Part shown: positions 61,883-64,000 of the stretch, one piece after another
Position numbering within the stretch: the first letter of the stretch is position 1
Layout: each line of letters starts with the position of its first letter
Assembly (NCBI RefSeq): GCF_905475465.1
Contig: NC_062236.1
Span: 6,582,001-6,646,000 of the forward strand
Source: Pieris napi
Lineage: Eukaryota > Arthropoda > Insecta > Lepidoptera > Pieridae
Length of the DNA stretch: 64,000 bases
Reading direction: 5' to 3'
Made by a program: the position numbers and the translations under genes
The notes under the pieces: model-generated
The model's database searches: none
What the model saw: the letters and a program-made list of their open reading frames with translations, nothing else
Told to the model about the DNA's origin: nothing

Positions 61883-61995
61883 CAATTCTTAAAAGGCCGG
61901 CAACGCACTCGCGAGCCCTCTGGCATTGAGAGTGTCCATGGGGTATCACTGAACATCAGGTGAGCCCCCTGCCGGTTTGCCCCCTGTTCTATAAT
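61883..61995 (+). repeat. LINE-type 3' tail (GGCCGGCAACGCACTCGCGA family)
   Basis: AAGGCCGGCAACGCACTCGC, TGGCATTGAGAGTGTCCATG and AACATCAGGTGAGCCCCCTG are a very common lepidopteran interspersed 3' segment. The open frame upstream (61651-61929) ends inside it and is probably part of the same degraded element. Confidence 0.65.
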
Positions 61996-62769
61996 ATTTT
62001 TTTAACATTATATACTGTAGGTAGACTAAAATCTCATAAAACACAGACAGAAACAGAGACAAACATCTAGTTGCAATAACAACTCCTGACAATAAAGCAG
62101 CCTTATTTCGCATCCAAATCTTAATAACCCAAACATTACGAAAAATCATTATAAAAATCCCGCATGAAAAAAACTACCAAATATATCAGCAATTTTTAAT
62201 AACAAAGGATATTCACAGTACCGCGGCCGTATAAAATGTCACGTTAAAAATTTATCTGTCACAAGTTCGGGCGGTCATAGGCGGTTCAGTTATGGGAATA
62301 AAAAATAAAAAAAGTTATTGCAGCGTGGCGATATCACGGATCAGGCCATATGCCATCGCGTCTCTTGTTTCAGCAAACAATGTTTCTGCATTTTCATTAT
62401 TTGGCTATTTTTTACATTTTAAACAACAGATATCATGTAGTATAGATACGAAAGTATTGGTTTTGCAACTAAGGCTTTTGAAATGGCCGGAAAATACCAA
62501 TTAATTTATATTATGAAAATATAACAAAATTAATACTAACTACCATATAAACATTTTTCGCGGCTTTAAAAGTAGTTTTTCGTTATAAAAACTCACTTTT
62601 GACACATTGCAAGACTGCAATTAGAGAAGGCACTTAATTAAATTCACGTAATAAACTTAATTAAATACTTCTTTTAATCACACAGTTATTTGTGTATGTA
62701 TTTGACGCTTTTTTTATTTATAATGTATGAAAATATACTTTTATCAAATAATAATAATTCGCTACTGCC

Positions 62770-62893
62770 TTCTGACAAATGTCATCGATTTTTTGATTTG
62801 ATTAAGCCACTTTGCTTCACCGTCTTCATTAGTGCACAGCCGGGGATCGAATCTACGACCTCAAGGACGACGCTAAAGGGTCGACCAACACTG
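62770..62893 (-). mobile_element. SINE family B fragment, degraded
   Basis: GTGCACAGCCGGGGATCGAA, CTACGACCTCAAGGACG and GACCAACACTG mark the tRNA-like head in reverse complement; the inner part is rearranged. Confidence 0.6.
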
Positions 62894-64000
62894 AATCTGT
62901 CAAACTTCAAATAATTGGAAAAGTATGTTTTTCCAGTCGTCATTAATTACGTCGTTTGCATGCTCTATGGTACAGAATTTGTAGGTATAATTTGAAAGAC
63001 AATATATACTATAGACAATGATATACAAATCGTTATTGGCATATGTGATTTTTACGCTACATGTGAAAACAAAGAGACCATAAACCCTTGTCCCTCTCCG
63101 CAGTATTCAATAAACCAATGTGCAAACAAACATAAATCTGGCGGGTTTATGTCGGGCCCAAATTATGCCATCAAATGACACCTTCGGGCCAAACACCCGT
63201 TGAGTGAAACGTTTATGAAATTTCCATACAAATCGCTCCGTCACGGTGTACGTAGTCACACTTCATAAATTTTCATTTTAATATTTGCCCACCCCTTGTT
63301 TGCTTATCAAATTTTGGGACATGTCTAAATTATATTTGAGAGATGCCTCCCACGTTAGTTTATAATAATTAAAATATCGCTCTCTACGCGACATTAACAT
63401 ATTTACTTTACAAAAAGTAAATTATACTATGTTAATCACCTGTATGTTATTTGTGTAGTTATAGATTAAAAAAGTTTAAAATTGGTTTTAATCATAAAAC
63501 AAATAATCTATCTTTACAATATTAGGATATATATGATGATTTGTATATAGAGTACTTATTATGAAATTAACTAGATTTTCACTCAAGATACAGAGATAGA
63601 TATAGAGAGATACAGAGAGAATGTTATAGCTTTATCCGCTGCTATTAAGATAAATCAAGCGAGACTGTTTAAGACACTTTATTTCCGTGACACCCCAGTT
63701 CATTTTCTTTCCGACCATAAGCCGCGTGCACACAGGCAATAACAGAGATAAGGTTCGAAGACGACGCTATCTCCGCCTTATTGCTATGTAAATAACCTCC
63801 ATTGAGCCGCCAGATTGTGCCGATATGCCGCCACTGTGGCAGCGGCTTTATGGCATTCTCATTATTGTCAGCCTCTGCGTATACAACGTCCATTTACATA
63901 GTAAACACGATGATTTTTATACCCAGAGGATATCCTGATTACCAAGCAACTTATTTGATACTAAACTTGCAAAGATCTTTTATTGATGGCTCCTTTACGG
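62894..64000. other. Intergenic sequence to the window end
   Basis: A GATA-rich tract lies at 63585-63625 (AGATACAGAGATAGATATAG), and a GC-richer block at 63700-63890 includes the imperfect palindrome GCCGCCACTGTGGCAGCGGC. No gene recognised. Confidence 0.4.

Overview
This 64 kb window looks like nuclear DNA from a moth or butterfly (Lepidoptera). It is strongly AT-rich, introns carry GT/AG boundaries, and repeats of recognisably lepidopteran type fill the non-coding DNA: tRNA-headed SINEs, A|TC...CTAG|T Helitron-like elements ending in a GTCAGCTAG-type terminus, and 3' ends of non-LTR retrotransposons. No family or genus can be assigned from the sequence alone.

The only host protein-coding gene I can support is a three-exon RUNX (Runt-domain) transcription factor on the + strand at 30576-37857, predicted at 404 residues. 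Exon 1 encodes the complete Runt DNA-binding domain, exon 2 a short aromatic/Pro-rich linker, and exon 3 a Pro-rich, Ser-rich and acidic tail ending in the Groucho-recruiting pentapeptide VWRPY. A GC-rich promoter/5' leader block (about 29460-30575) lies upstream and an AT-rich 3' UTR with two AATAAA signals follows (to about 38340).

Region by region: 0-12 kb is gene-free and holds a Helitron end, SINE copies, a reverse-transcriptase relic and a 344-bp terminal-inverted-repeat element. 12.7-14.4 kb is a tandem array of 14 units of about 120 bp with a visible 600-bp higher-order period. 15-29 kb is gene-free, with SINEs, a 598-bp TTA-flanked element carrying a MADF-domain fragment nested in an older repeat, LINE relics and a hairpin. 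30-38 kb is the RUNX gene; its intron 1 holds a SINE and a local tandem duplication. 38-64 kb is gene-free, with Helitron-like elements, a 195-bp near-perfect foldback with TTA flanks, two adjacent hairpins sharing an AAAG loop, more SINEs, another LINE relic and several GC-richer islands that could be distal enhancers.

The layout, one developmental transcription factor alone in at least 56 kb of non-coding DNA, fits a gene with an extended cis-regulatory landscape. That is an inference from context, not something the sequence proves. I found no clearly novel enzymatic or defence system. The most unusual structures are the higher-order satellite array, the long foldback, the paired hairpins and the nested MADF-bearing element.
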